Under the pieces are notes generated by a model. That model ran no database searches, was not told the origin of the DNA, and saw nothing but the letters and a program-made list of their open reading frames with translations. A program made the position numbers and the translations under genes. Shown here piece by piece: positions 12,927 to 23,464 of a stretch of DNA of 64,000 bases; the stretch's first letter is position 1, and every line of letters begins with the position of its first letter. Source of the DNA: Wuchereria bancrofti (taxonomy: Eukaryota; Nematoda; Chromadorea; Rhabditida; Onchocercidae); contig SSBO01000013.1 in NCBI GenBank assembly GCA_005281725.1, positions 566,518 through 630,517 of the forward strand. Direction: 5' to 3'.

Positions 12927-13723
12927 GCAACAATCTTCCCAGAATCACGAGTCTTAGTGGTACAAAGGGCGCTGTTGTGGGATTTTTTGCAATAAAAACA
13001 ACTTGCTCTTTTTGTGCAGTTGAGTTCGTTGTGTCCAGATTTAAAACAATTAGAGCAAACATTGATTTCCTTCAATCGATCAATTCGCTGCTCCACTGTA
13101 GAATATGTGTGACACTTGCTATCCCAGTGATTGTTATTGCAGAAGATACAGAGTCTTCTTTTCTTATTTGTCGACCAATTTGGATTCTCTTGATTTAGCT
13201 GGTTCTTTTCGGCTGAAGCCGTTCCTCTAATTTGCTTTGATTGTTTTATTGCAATCAATGCTGAATTTTCTGGAATGCTTGGGTTAGGATGACGTTTAAT
13301 TAAATTTTTACGACTGACGTTATCCAAGTGTTGCCATTCCATTACCTGGTCGTTTCTATTAATTGTCTTCCTGAGAAGCTGTCGAACGGACCACTGGCCA
13401 TCTTCTTCTTTTTGCTGGTTTAATATCCAATTTGGCAATTTGGATTCTATTATCGTTTCGATGGTAGGTTGCTCTACGTTTTCGCCAATTGCTTCTAGCT
13501 GCCTTAGAACTCTCTCCATTTCTTCGATTACTGTTTTCCAGTTTCGGTCGTTTCGTTTTGTAGATATGAGTTCATTGTAAAGTAATTTTCTTATAGTGGA
13601 AACACGACCAAATTTCTCCACTAATAATTCTCTTATAATTCTGTAGTTTTCAGGTGCCCTATCGTAACCTCTTACTAGCTGTAGGGCGTTTTCGGTCGTT
13701 TCGTTTTGTAGATATGAGTTCAT
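12927..13723 (-). CDS. BEL gag C-terminal part with three zinc knuckles
   Basis: The ORF runs from the duplicated segment through a helical region to three cysteine-histidine knuckles: CIFCNNNHWDSKC, CSNCFKSGHNELNC and CFYCKKSHNSALC. This is the nucleocapsid-like part of Pao gag. It then enters the N gap. Its first about 50 residues repeat the end of the upstream gag ORF because of the 148-bp duplication. Confidence 0.85.
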
Positions 13724-13838
13724 TGTAAAGTAATTTTCTTATAGTGGAAACACGACCAAATTTCTCCACTAATAATTCTCTTATAATTCTATAGTTTTCA
13801 GGTGCCCTATCGTAACCTCTTACTAGCTGTAGGGCGTT
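13543..13838 (-). repeat. 148-bp tandem duplication inside gag
   Basis: The segments 13543-13690 and 13691-13838 are almost identical (one difference seen: ctgtag versus ctatag). A 148-bp period is not a multiple of three, so the second copy throws gag out of frame. It is either a recent duplication or a local assembly artefact. Confidence 0.9.
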
Positions 13839-14411
13839 TCCTCTTAGGCAAGAAACCAAGTAATTTAATTTTTGGATATCTGGTATGTTTTGAGAGTGTA
13901 CGGAGGCTTCGAAACTACTCCAGAATTCTCTCCATGTTTTAGGGTCTCCACTAAACGTTGGTAACGACAATTGTGGTAAATTTACTACTGGACGACATTC
14001 AGTTAAGCTATGTTCCTTATTTTGTGCTAAATGTTTAAGGGCTAACTCTGTATCATCCTTGTACATAGATAAGGTTATAATGGTATCCGTACCTATGTTA
14101 ATTAATTTTAAAATATCTCTATCGTCGTTTGCCATTTGTTCGTATTTTTCTTCTTTTTTCTTTTGCGACATTGGGGCTAGTTGAATGTGTTGCAACCATT
14201 TGTCGTTGATCTTCTCAAGAGTTCCAACGTAATTTTCGAGGCGCATCAACTTTTCTTTGATGATCCTTGCCCTTGCTTCGTATTGCTGGCACAATACTTC
14301 TACTGTCGCCTTTTGGTCTAACGGAGTTAGATCTATTTGTCGTATTTCCTCGAGGAGTCCCTCGAGATTCGCTTTTACTGATTTAGCTCGAACGATTATA
14401 CTGGCCGACAT
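13659..14411 (-). CDS. BEL gag N-terminal part (DUF1759-like)
   Basis: The 250-residue ORF begins at the ATG at 14411, two bases after the candidate primer-binding site and 39 nt after the SL1 copy in the LTR. An N-terminal coiled-coil-like region (KIKLTPLDQKATVEVL-type helices) leads into LPQLSLPTFSGDPKTWREFW and LNYLVSCLRGNALQLVRGY, the conserved DUF1759 capsid-region signature of BEL/Pao gag. The frame is lost where the 148-bp duplication begins again; the remainder of gag is in the next ORF. The start is supported by the leader/PBS arrangement and by the absence of an upstream in-frame start. Confidence 0.88.
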   Translation of the reverse strand: MSASIIVRAKSVKANLEGLLEEIRQIDLTPLDQKATVEVLCQQYEARARIIKEKLMRLENYVGTLEKINDKWLQHIQLAPMSQKKKEEKYEQMANDDRDILKLINIGTDTIITLSMYKDDTELALKHLAQNKEHSLTECRPVVNLPQLSLPTFSGDPKTWREFWSSFEASVHSQNIPDIQKLNYLVSCLRGNALQLVRGYDRAPENYRIIRELLVEKFGRVSTIRKLLYNELISTKRNDRKRPTASKRLR

Positions 14412-14413
14412 AC

Positions 14414-14429
14414 CTCACCTTGGGCACCA
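14414..14429 (-). promoter_or_regulatory. Candidate tRNA primer-binding site
   Basis: In element orientation TGGTGCCCAAGGTGAG lies 10 nt after the 5' LTR. It begins with TGG as expected for pairing with a tRNA 3' CCA end. Which tRNA is not assigned. It directly abuts the gag ATG. Confidence 0.5.
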
Positions 14430-14439
14430 ATAAAATACT

Positions 14440-14924
14440 TGTCGTGAAACCTCAAACTTGGGTAATTAAACCAAACAAATTAACAAAAACAATATTATAA
14501 CAACGCGTAAAATATATAAAAATGCTAAAAAAAATGATATAATAATGGAAAAATAATAATATTAAAATGATATAATAATGGAAAAATAATACAAAATTAT
14601 AAAATACATCCCAAAACCACCCAGATGGTTATGGGAGAATTGGTTAGTTTATACATAAAATTGATTTGACGAATGGAAATTAGATGGAAGAATTTCTCAT
14701 GGATGAAAAAACAAGATTGTTGACAAGATTAGTTTTATTGTGTGAGAAAGGAGGAAATAGATTAGTATGAGTTAAGGTTGATTAATTACAAATGTAAAAA
14801 TATTCGGAAATTGAATCATCAAGTGTGAGAAGAATTTTATAAATATAAATTGGATTTAGGAATTAGATAAGAGAAATTTGTTAGGTTTGGATATAATAAT
14901 TTAAATATTTCGTCGTCCACGACA
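14440..14924 (-). repeat. 5' LTR of the BEL element with exact SL1
   Basis: The ends are TGTCGTG...CACGACA on the element strand. The complement of the 22-nt SL1 is exact at 14451-14472. Downstream (element sense) come 11 nt of LTR, 10 nt, the PBS and the gag ATG. A duplicated aaaatgatataataatgg run inside it is absent from the left LTR. Confidence 0.92.
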
Positions 14925-14989
14925 ACCTCTACCGAAATAATAAATTAAATTATCAAATCTTCCAAGACAAATTTTGCTTCCACAACAAA
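14925..14989 (-). mobile_element. Shared 65-bp segment abutting an LTR end
   Basis: This starts immediately after the LTR and matches 43834-43898, which also starts right at an LTR-like end. It begins acctct.ccgaaataat and ends cacaacaaa. Because it abuts an LTR end in both places, it is more likely the interior edge of another BEL element than host DNA. Confidence 0.6.
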
Positions 14990-15413
14990 GCTTGGCCTCC
15001 TTGAGAGGGATTATAATGCTCATCAGGATCGTATTGATGTCGTTAAGGAGCAACACAAATCTTCCATGGTGGTGGTCATTTTGATGTAGTAACGATTTTG
15101 CGTAAGGAAGAAGCATTACGTTCAAGGTTTTTTACTGCATTATTGATGTTATTGCTTTAAAGAAGGCAGCTATTTGCTTCAGTTTTTTTGGTCTTTGTCG
15201 CATTGTTACTATGTTTACATTGGCTTCAGTCCATTTAAGAGGAATGAGATTTAATGATGTTAGTTATCCTCCTTTTGCTATTGCACAGCATATTTACCTT
15301 ATTTAATATTGTAACTAATTCAAAATGAGAAATTTTACTTTTTTATATAGAAGTACTCTACTAATTTTTTACTTCTTTAGGGCTATTGCAATCCAGAACT
15401 ATTATTTTTGCAG

Positions 15414-15519
15414 ATATGATGCATTACGTGACCCGCTGAATGTACGAAAAGATAAATTGACTGAATCACTTCGCGGCAACCAGTTGTTTAGAGATACTGA
15501 TGATGATGTCGTGAAGTTT
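15414..15519 (+). pseudogene. Spectrin-repeat exon fragment
   Basis: After a tttttgcag acceptor the frame reads YDALRDPLNVRKDKLTES, then LRGNQLFRDTDDDV. This fits the end of one spectrin repeat and the start of the next (R-x-x-L-x-x-S-L-x-x-x-Q-L-F-R-D-x-D-D), as in spectrin or a spectrin-like cytoskeletal protein. The frame then fails (VKFC, stop) exactly where an LTR-like sequence starts at 15520. No adjoining spectrin exons are visible. The match is short, so the family call is moderate. Confidence 0.45.
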
Positions 15520-16013
15520 TGTTGAAGTATTTGCAGTCAATAGTTGGGATAAGCAGTGGATTTCTTTACGTTGTTTGTAGAGGATAGAAGATTGGTGGTT
15601 ATTTGGAGTGTTAGTTGCGCCAAGTTGTTTGGGAATAAGGTGTGTGTGTGTGTGGTACGTTGGAGATAAAGGTAAGAGTTGAATCTTTATTTTTTTATTT
15701 GTCAAGGGTAATGATAACAATAAGGAATGAGAATAGTCGAGCGTAGTAATATCAACCACGCATCTGTAATACGGAGTACAGTTTATATAATGAAAAAAGT
15801 AGGAGTAGTTTAGCTGTAATTATTTTAATAGAGGTACATAAAGGCTAAAGTTCTCGAGAATTACTGGTTAATTGCTCAGACCGGAAGTAATTTAGGAAGA
15901 ATTTTACAAAATTTTAACAATTTGACTAAAGATTAAACTACGAAATACTATAGTTTAACAATTGAAACAACTTCATATCCTTTGGGTTTTTCGCGAAATT
16001 GAAATTCGCGACA
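15520..16013. repeat. LTR-like sequence with terminal TCGCGA hairpin
   Basis: It begins TGTTGA and ends with an inverted repeat (ttcgcgaaattgaaattcgcgaca). The same hairpin type, as TGTCGCGAATTTCC...TCGCGA, starts the LTR-like sequence at 43379. The boundaries at the left and the orientation are uncertain. Confidence 0.45.
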
Positions 16014-16032
16014 AACCTTCTCTGGTCGGTAG

Positions 16033-16430
16033 TGTCATAAAAACGGCATTCTCAAATTACAGTCAAATCCTAATATCCTTTGCCAGCTGTTTGACCAATC
16101 AATCACCAAATAATCTATAATTAATCTAAGTCAAGATTTAAGGCATTAAGTTTATTACTTTCTTTTTCTCACTACAAAAGACCAACTGTAATTAATAATC
16201 TTTGTTTTTCATAAATCAAATCTCTCCCCTAGATCCCAACTGTCATTTGGTTCGGTATATAAGCTAATAGACACTTTGGTCATTCCTTCCTTTCTACGTT
16301 TTGAGTTAGCCTTCGACAATACCTTACTACTTATAATCATATCATATCTTTCATTGCGCATTGCTTTGTTAGTTTAATTACCCAAGTTTGAAATCAATAA
16401 AATATCTGGCAATCGACACACTCTACGACA
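16033..16430 (+). repeat. SL1-family LTR with a scrap of element interior
   Basis: TGTCATAA...CTACGACA is, in reverse complement, homologous to the LTR at 32564-33020. The 18 bp before it (ccttctctggtcggtag) match the interior 3' end of the full element (CCTTTTCTGGTCGGGAG). A TATA box, TATATAAG, is at 16256-16263 and AATAAA lies near the 3' end. The SL1-like site at 16371-16392 has 20 of 22 matches. Confidence 0.8.
16256..16263 (+). promoter_or_regulatory. LTR TATA box
   Basis: TATATAAG lies in the middle of the LTR, about 110 bp upstream of the SL1-like site. The related LTR at 32564-33020 keeps the same box on the opposite strand near 32789. Confidence 0.6.
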
Positions 16431-19400
16431 TCCATTAATTAATTATAAACATAAATCAATTCAGAAATAATTACAAAAAGTTTTAGACTAATGAAAGTTG
16501 GAAAAAATTACTTCTGTTTCATTAATTTGAATCATTTCGATAAAAGTGACTGATAATGAAAAATAGAATAAATTAATACATTCACCATCAATGGGAAACT
16601 TCGTTTTTTGCAAAATTTTAAAATTTATTCAAACTTTTAATTTATCTGTTATAGCTATTATTATCAGAATCCTGCAATCAGCAATGAAACGATAGGTGAT
16701 CTTATCTATTCATTTTCCCTTACATTTTTTTTTTTATAAAATGTAAGATTAATTGCATTGGTTTGTTCGTAAACAAAGTAATTTATTATATTTATTTCAT
16801 TAACTTTTATTTGTAATGGTAATTTATGATGAATATAGGTATATATATATATATATTACAGTAATGAAGTGACTAATCTTATTTTTTTAATTAAAAATTT
16901 TTTACAATTATTCACAGACTTCGTTAAATATAAGCAATCAATTACTCGTCTTCCATCCTCATTTTTGATAATAGTCTTGATAATTTAACAATAAATATAA
17001 ATGGTAAATATTATAAGCTATCATATTGTATTGGCGGTATTGCTTCATTGAAATTTGCTTGCTGGAATTTAATTTTTCTTTTCTTTTTTTTTTGAAATCC
17101 TATAATTTACAAAGAAAACAAAGAAAATCTATACAAGCAATACAATTCACAAAAAAAAAAAATAAAATAGTATTTGAAATATCAATAAGAAATTAAAATA
17201 CAATCAATTTTTTGCTTTGACAATATTTTCTCATTTCTTTAGTGCAATAAAATATTTGCAAAGAGTAAAGTTTTCAAATGAAGAAATGAAAACTTTTCAA
17301 TAATGATAACAATTACAATGATTGTTATCATTTAAATTATTTCTTTTATTTTACTTAAATACATGATTTGAAACTTTTCATAAAGTGTAATTTTAAATGA
17401 ATCAATAATTGAATATTTAACGATCTTTTGAATTCTTTAGAAAATTTTTTTAAATTTGAATTTTTAAATCTAGTAAGACATACGGTAATACAATGTGAAT
17501 ATTTCATTTCAGATTTAAAAAAAAATCAAAAAATTTGACTAACTCAAAAAAACGAATTAAAAGTATAATGAAATATTTAATGGATATACGAAACAGAAAA
17601 AATGATTTAATTTCAAACCTTAAAACAACATTTAACAAAGATACCAATGAGTACGAATAATATTAGTAATAACAGAATTATGCTAAAAGCAATCCATATT
17701 TTGCGCATGAATCCTTGAAATTTTTAGTCAAATTTAATTAAACTGACAATGCTTAATTATATAAAGCATTTTCCTTTTGATTAAAATATTTTCTAAATAA
17801 AACTAATAAGATACTATCATACATTTTTATTTTAGCTAACACAAGATAATTTAGTTTATCATTATTTTGACCAGTTTAAATTTTGTTAACCTATTTTTTC
17901 TTTGTCTTTTATGAAATTAATTTCTATAAAACAATTACAGTATCACAGGCAATTGATTCAAAAAAAGTTTAGTAATACTTGTAATTTTTTCAAGGCTATA
18001 TGCTGCTTGTTCCATATAAAATTTGAAATCATAATTTATAATAAATAGTTTGGTATAATATGTTAATGTCTATGCAAAAGAAAATCATTAAAATCATTTC
18101 CAATTAAAAAGATTATAGTTACATAAATTAAACTTCAATTTCAATTTCCAAATTTCAAATCTCCATTTAATAACCGCCACCCGGCATGAATTGCAAAAAT
18201 ACGAGAAAACGCAACACAAGATCTTAATAAACCAGCTCGAAACCCGGGGTTCGAATATGGTTTGCTAAATCTTTTTGAGTTATTTTAGATTACTATGATT
18301 TGTTTGTGCTAGTGCTAAACGCTTTGTATGAAACTACTTTATTCATATGACATGTCATCTTTGTTTTAAAAGTAGCCTATATATGTTTTTCTTAAAATAG
18401 ACGAAATGATCGATTTTTTTAAATTTTTTCATATATATTTCAGACAATATTATAAGTTTTATCTAAATTAAAATTTGATAAGTCTTTTTAACTTCTCTTA
18501 TTTGTATGATATGCTTTCAATCTTTCGGTAATTATTTTATTTGATCAGAACAAACCTCACTGTTATGGTCATTGTTTCTAGAACATTTGCTATTGACTAA
18601 TAAATAGCAATTAACGATCATTTTCAACACTTTTTGCTTGAATTCATTTTTCAAATATCCGTCGCATATATCATGCTAAGATACAAGTATAAAATTAAGC
18701 ATAAAGCTTTAAAATTTCAATGAAACGAATACTGATGTGAAATTGATATTCAAATTGATTATATTCAATATATCTATATTCCCTGATAGTAGTGGAATAC
18801 GTCAAGTACGTCAAATAGAATTGATTCAGGAAAAAAGTTAATCATTTATTGATTACTGTATTGATTAAAATTTTCAAGAATTGGATTATTTAAATTTTAG
18901 TTTTAATTGAAATACTGAATATTTTCTACAGTTATTGTTCACACTTTTGAATTTCAATAATACGTGAAATATTACGTGTTTATTGTAAAAAGTAACAAGC
19001 TAACTTTTATGTACCATTATAAAAGTACAAGTATTTTTACTGTAAAATTAATTTTTGCCATGCGGAAAACAACAGTACGATTAGCATCTATTATATAATC
19101 TTGGTTGCAACTATAAATGATATGCATTGAATCAACAGAAAATGATACGTATGGTTTGACGCATTCCGTATAACATACGTTTGCAACCATTTGCAGTTCT
19201 TTTACCTTTCTTTCCTAAGCAAATGTTATTTAATTGGCATAATTAATTATCATTCTGAAAATTACATCAAATAATATGAATTTAGCAAAATGAATAAAAT
19301 TAAGCTTGAAGGAAGCAACAAAAATGAAGCGTGAAATATTAACATTCATGTCATTTTCATTGATAATATTATTGATAATTCTTACTTCACTAAGTTAATA

Positions 19401-20047
19401 TTTGATTATTTTGTTTTACATTTAATTTTAATGTTTTTTTGTTGAATTTATCAGACTTAAATTTTTTTATGATAAATAATTATTTTTCGCTTTTTTTAAT
19501 TTTTTTTAGATGGATTTATAAAAAATTAGCAAATGTATTGTTGTAATTTACTGTTGTAGCACTTAAATAATTCCTAATTATTTTATTCAAAATATTTCAC
19601 ATCATTTCAATTTTATTTATTTCATCAATTTTTCATTTTACTTCAAAAAAAAAAATTTTTTTCTAATAACTGAAATAACTTATATTTAATTAACTAACAT
19701 CAACTTTCCTTTCAACAATTCCGCTCACTTCAAGTAATTCTGATTGAATGATTGTGATAAGAGTAGTAACAGTTGTGATAATGAGAAAATATAGCGGTAG
19801 CATAGTGATTTACATAAATCAGCAATAAAAAAAGGGTATAAAATCATGAAATCATAATTGTAATTTTACATTTAATTTTATTTTTAAGTTTTATCCAAAT
19901 ATGAACTTAAATTTTTGGAACAAATTTGATAAATTTCATTCTTATAATTTTAATCAAACTTAAGCAGTTGATGTTTTATTTCATTTAATCATATTTTTTT
20001 CCATAACTTTGGTATAGTTTAAGTAACTCAAACATTATAATGCAATA
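16431..20047. other. 3.6 kb without a recognised gene
   Basis: Very AT-rich sequence with homopolymer runs and a short (TA)n near 16842. No ORF or splice-linked exon is convincing. A gttcgaat string near 18249 looks like a tRNA B box but has no cloverleaf. Confidence 0.5.
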
Positions 20048-20180
20048 CAATTTCTGAAATACGATGCGTAATTATATTGCATTAACTGAATCAAATCAAT
20101 AAATGTATCTTCAAATATTGTTTGTCTTTGTGCATTTCAGATTTTGGGGAGATTTGAAAGTTAGTGAAATAAATTTTGAA

Positions 20181-21186
20181 ATGGCAAACACTTATGATAC
20201 AAACGTAAGTGAAGTGACAATGTCAAATTTAATGATAGCTATTTATTGATTTTTTATCTTGTAGTTAACTACAAAAATATTAAAATATTTTGTAATCTTT
20301 TTTTCGTTTTCCTCAAACATCTAATTTTTAAGACAAGGTGGTAGCTAATTGTTTTTGCAATAACTCTCATTATCGTAATTATTTTTGAGATGATAAAAAT
20401 AATAATCTGTAAAAATTGTGATACATGATAATGATAAAATGATGAAAATAATTTGCAGAATAAATTTATGGTAACACTGTCAACTGATGTATTGCAAATA
20501 ATATGTAATGAAATGGAAGATGATAATCCGGAAGCGGAAGATGATGAACCAGTTAGCTTCGTTGTATGGATTACGCAAGTTGTTCCAGTTCCGTTTTCTT
20601 TTTTTTAACTTTTTAATTTAACCGTTTAACTTTTTTCTGTAAATAATTTATCAAATATCAATATTATTTCAATAAGTTATAAAAATTACTATAACGTACG
20701 ATTGCAAAATTTTTCCTTCTAATAAGTTACGCATAGTTTTACTGGTTAATTATTCATTCATAAATAGCACACAGATGGAGAAAATAACAAATTTTTTTTA
20801 ACAACTAAAGAATAAATAAAAAAACAAAAAAGCTTTTCCTTTTTTTGTTTATTATTACTAATTTTTGAATTTAGCTATTTCAGTTTACATCTGATTTAAT
20901 GGATGAAATCAAGGATAACGCTGAAGTTATTGATATTTCTACGCCATCAAAATCACCATCTGTTATTTCTTTTTTTAAATATAAAATTATGGAGAACTAA
21001 ATTTTTCAGTTAATTTTTATATAATTAATTTTTAAGCACTATTATTGAATTAAATTTTACCATAAAATTAAAACGTGAAATGATTTATTTCAGAGAATAA
21101 CAGAATATTTAATGATTATACCACTTCGTCATCGTCGTTCAGTACATTCATTTTCGCCAACTTTATCACAAAGAAATTATCATTAA
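20181..21186 (+). CDS. Small acidic protein gene, copy 1
   Basis: The exons proposed are 20181-20204 (MANTYDTN, donor gtaagt), 20459-20578 (after tttgcag), 20884-20961 (after tatttcag) and 21094-21186 (after tttattcag; stop TAA). All joins are phase 0, giving about 104 residues with an acidic middle (NEMEDDNPEAEDDEP) and a basic C-terminus ending LSQRNYH. The donors after exons 2 and 3 (gttgtt, gttatt) are weak. Exon 3 could instead run to its own stop at 20998. The ATG follows a gtgcatttcag acceptor by about 40 nt, as in SL trans-spliced nematode genes. The family is not recognised. Confidence 0.4.
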
Positions 21187-21889
21187 TCGCTGATTAGTGG
21201 AAAATGATTGAACGTGCTATGATCCAATCAATAGATCAATTTCTGAACTGATTAAATGATTGCTATAAATGAAAATAAACCAAAATAATTGCAATTGATA
21301 TGATTAAAATTTTTTCATGCATAATATCACATGTTATGAAAATCATTATGTATTACAATTATTGATTATAAATTAATCAAATGAATTTATACTTGATAAA
21401 AATTTAGTAACATCAATAAAAATGATTTTTTTTGTTGATAATAATTAATTATTTCATTATATAAAATTACCTGACATAAAATATGTTAAAAACGATAGAT
21501 GAAGATAGAAATAAAGAAATTATAAATTGCATTTGTGACGTAGAAATGTGAAATGTAAATTAATCTAGTGTAATGTAAATTAATCAAGTAATTCAAAGTT
21601 AGATTTGACTGCAATCAGTTATTAAGTAATTCAAAGTTAGATTATTAAAGTTAAGTATTAGTTATTAAGTAACTCATAATTAAATTTTGATTGTAATTAG
21701 TTACAACTATTATTTTCCACTGTTTTATTTCCTATTATGTTAAATTTGAAAGTTTNCAATTTCTGAAATACGATGCGTAATTATATTGCATTAACTGAAT
21801 CAAATCAATAAATGTATCTTCAAATATTGTTTGTCTTTGTGCATTTCAGATTTTGGGGAGATTTGAAAGTTAGTGAAATAAATTTTGAA

Positions 21890-22895
21890 ATGGCAAACAC
21901 TTATGATACAAACGTAAGTGAAGTGACAATGTCAAATTTAATGATAGCTATTTATTGATTTTTTATCTTGTAGTTAACTACAAAAATATTAAAATATTTT
22001 GTAATCTTTTTTTCGTTTTCCTCAAACATCTAATTTTTAAGACAAGGTGGTAGCTAATTGTTTTTGCAATAACTCTCATTATCGTAATTATTTTTGAGAT
22101 GATAAAAATAATAATCTGTAAAAATTGTGATACATGATAATGATAAAATGATGAAAATAATTTGCAGAATAAATTTATGGTAACACTGTCAACTGATGTA
22201 TTGCAAATAATATGTAATGAAATGGAAGATGATAATCCGGAAGCGGAAGATGATGAACCAGTTAGCTTCGTTGTATGGATTACGCAAGTTGTTCCAGTTC
22301 CGTTTTCTTTTTTTTAACTTTTTAATTTAACCGTTTAACTTTTTTCTGTAAATAATTTATCAAATATCAATATTATTTCAATAAGTTATAAAAATTACTA
22401 TAACGTACGATTGCAAAATTTTTCCTTCTAATAAGTTACGCATAGTTTTACTGGTTAATTATTCATTCATAAATAGCACACAGATGGAGAAAATAACAAA
22501 TTTTTTTTAACAACTAAAGAATAAATAAAAAAACAAAAAAGCTTTTCCTTTTTTTGTTTATTATTACTAATTTTTGAATTTAGCTATTTCAGTTTACATC
22601 TGATTTAATGGATGAAATCAAGGATAACGCTGAAGTTATTGATATTTCTACGCCATCAAAATCACCATCTGTTATTTCTTTTTTTAAATATAAAATTATG
22701 GAGAACTAAATTTTTCAGTTAATTTTTATATAATTAATTTTTAAGCACTATTATTGAATTAAATTTTACCATAAAATTAAAACGTGAAATGATTTATTTC
22801 AGAGAATAACAGAATATTTAATGATTATACCACTTCGTCATCGTCGTTCAGTACATTCATTTTCGCCAACTTTATCACAAAGAAATTATCATTAA
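21890..22895 (+). CDS. Small acidic protein gene, copy 2 (duplicate)
   Basis: The same exons occur at +1709: 21890-21913, 22168-22287, 22593-22670 and 22803-22895, with no difference seen. Treat it as an assembly duplicate of the gene at 20181-21186 unless read depth shows two copies. Confidence 0.4.
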
Positions 22896-23464
22896 TCGCT
22901 GATTAGTGGAAAATGATTGAACGTGCTATGATCCAATCAATAGATCAATTTCTGAACTGATTAAATGATTGCTATAAATGAAAATAAACCAAAATAATTG
23001 CAATTGATATGATTAAAATTTTTTCATGCATAATATCACATGTTATGAAAATCATTATGTATTACAATTATTGATTATAAATTAATCAAATGAATTTATA
23101 CTTGATAAAAATTTAGTAACATCAATAAAAATGATTTTTTTTGTTGATAATAATTAATTATTTCATTATATAAAATTACCTGACATAAAATATGTTAAAA
23201 ACGATAGATGAAGATAGAAATAAAGAAATTATAAATTGCATTTGTGACGTAGAAATGTGAAATGTAAATTAATCTAGTGTAATGTAAATTAATCAAGTAA
23301 TTCAAAGTTAGATTTGACTGCAATCAGTTATTAAGTAATTCAAAGTTAGATTATTAAAGTTAAGTATTAGTTATTAAGTAACTCATAATTAAATTTTGAT
23401 TGTAATTAGTTACAACTATTATTTTCCACTGTTTTATTTCCTATTATGTTAAATTTGAAAGTTT

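Larger units (their letters stand above)
6903..14924 (-). mobile_element. Near-complete BEL/Pao LTR retrotransposon with envelope-like region
   Basis: Two LTRs of about 480 bp (6903-7382 and 14440-14924) share TGTCGTG...CACGACA ends and flank gag, protease/RT/RNase H/integrase and an envelope-like region, all on the minus strand. Order and domains match Pao-type elements of nematodes. Decay is plain: a 148-bp tandem duplication breaks gag, frame changes occur within RT (near 11.57 kb) and before the integrase core (near 9.98 kb), and a 951-base N gap (11976-12926) hides the protease and the start of RT. Flanking pentamers differ (ttaat left, acctc right), so there is no target-site duplication. 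The right flank instead resembles the interior 3' end of another element, which suggests a composite or recombined insertion that shares the right LTR. The insertion lies just downstream of the last visible CDC7-like exon. Confidence 0.92.
20048..23464. repeat. 1.7-kb perfect tandem duplication joined by a single N
   Basis: 20048-21755 and 21757-23464 appear identical over 1708 bp, and the only base between them is N at 21756. Each copy holds the same small gene. Identity over AT-rich non-coding sequence, with an N at the junction, points to two overlapping contigs placed end to end and not to a biological duplication. Confidence 0.95.

Noticed and set aside
18170..18260. tRNA gene suggested by a gttcgaat B-box-like string
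   Set aside because: No acceptor stem, anticodon arm or A box could be paired around it.
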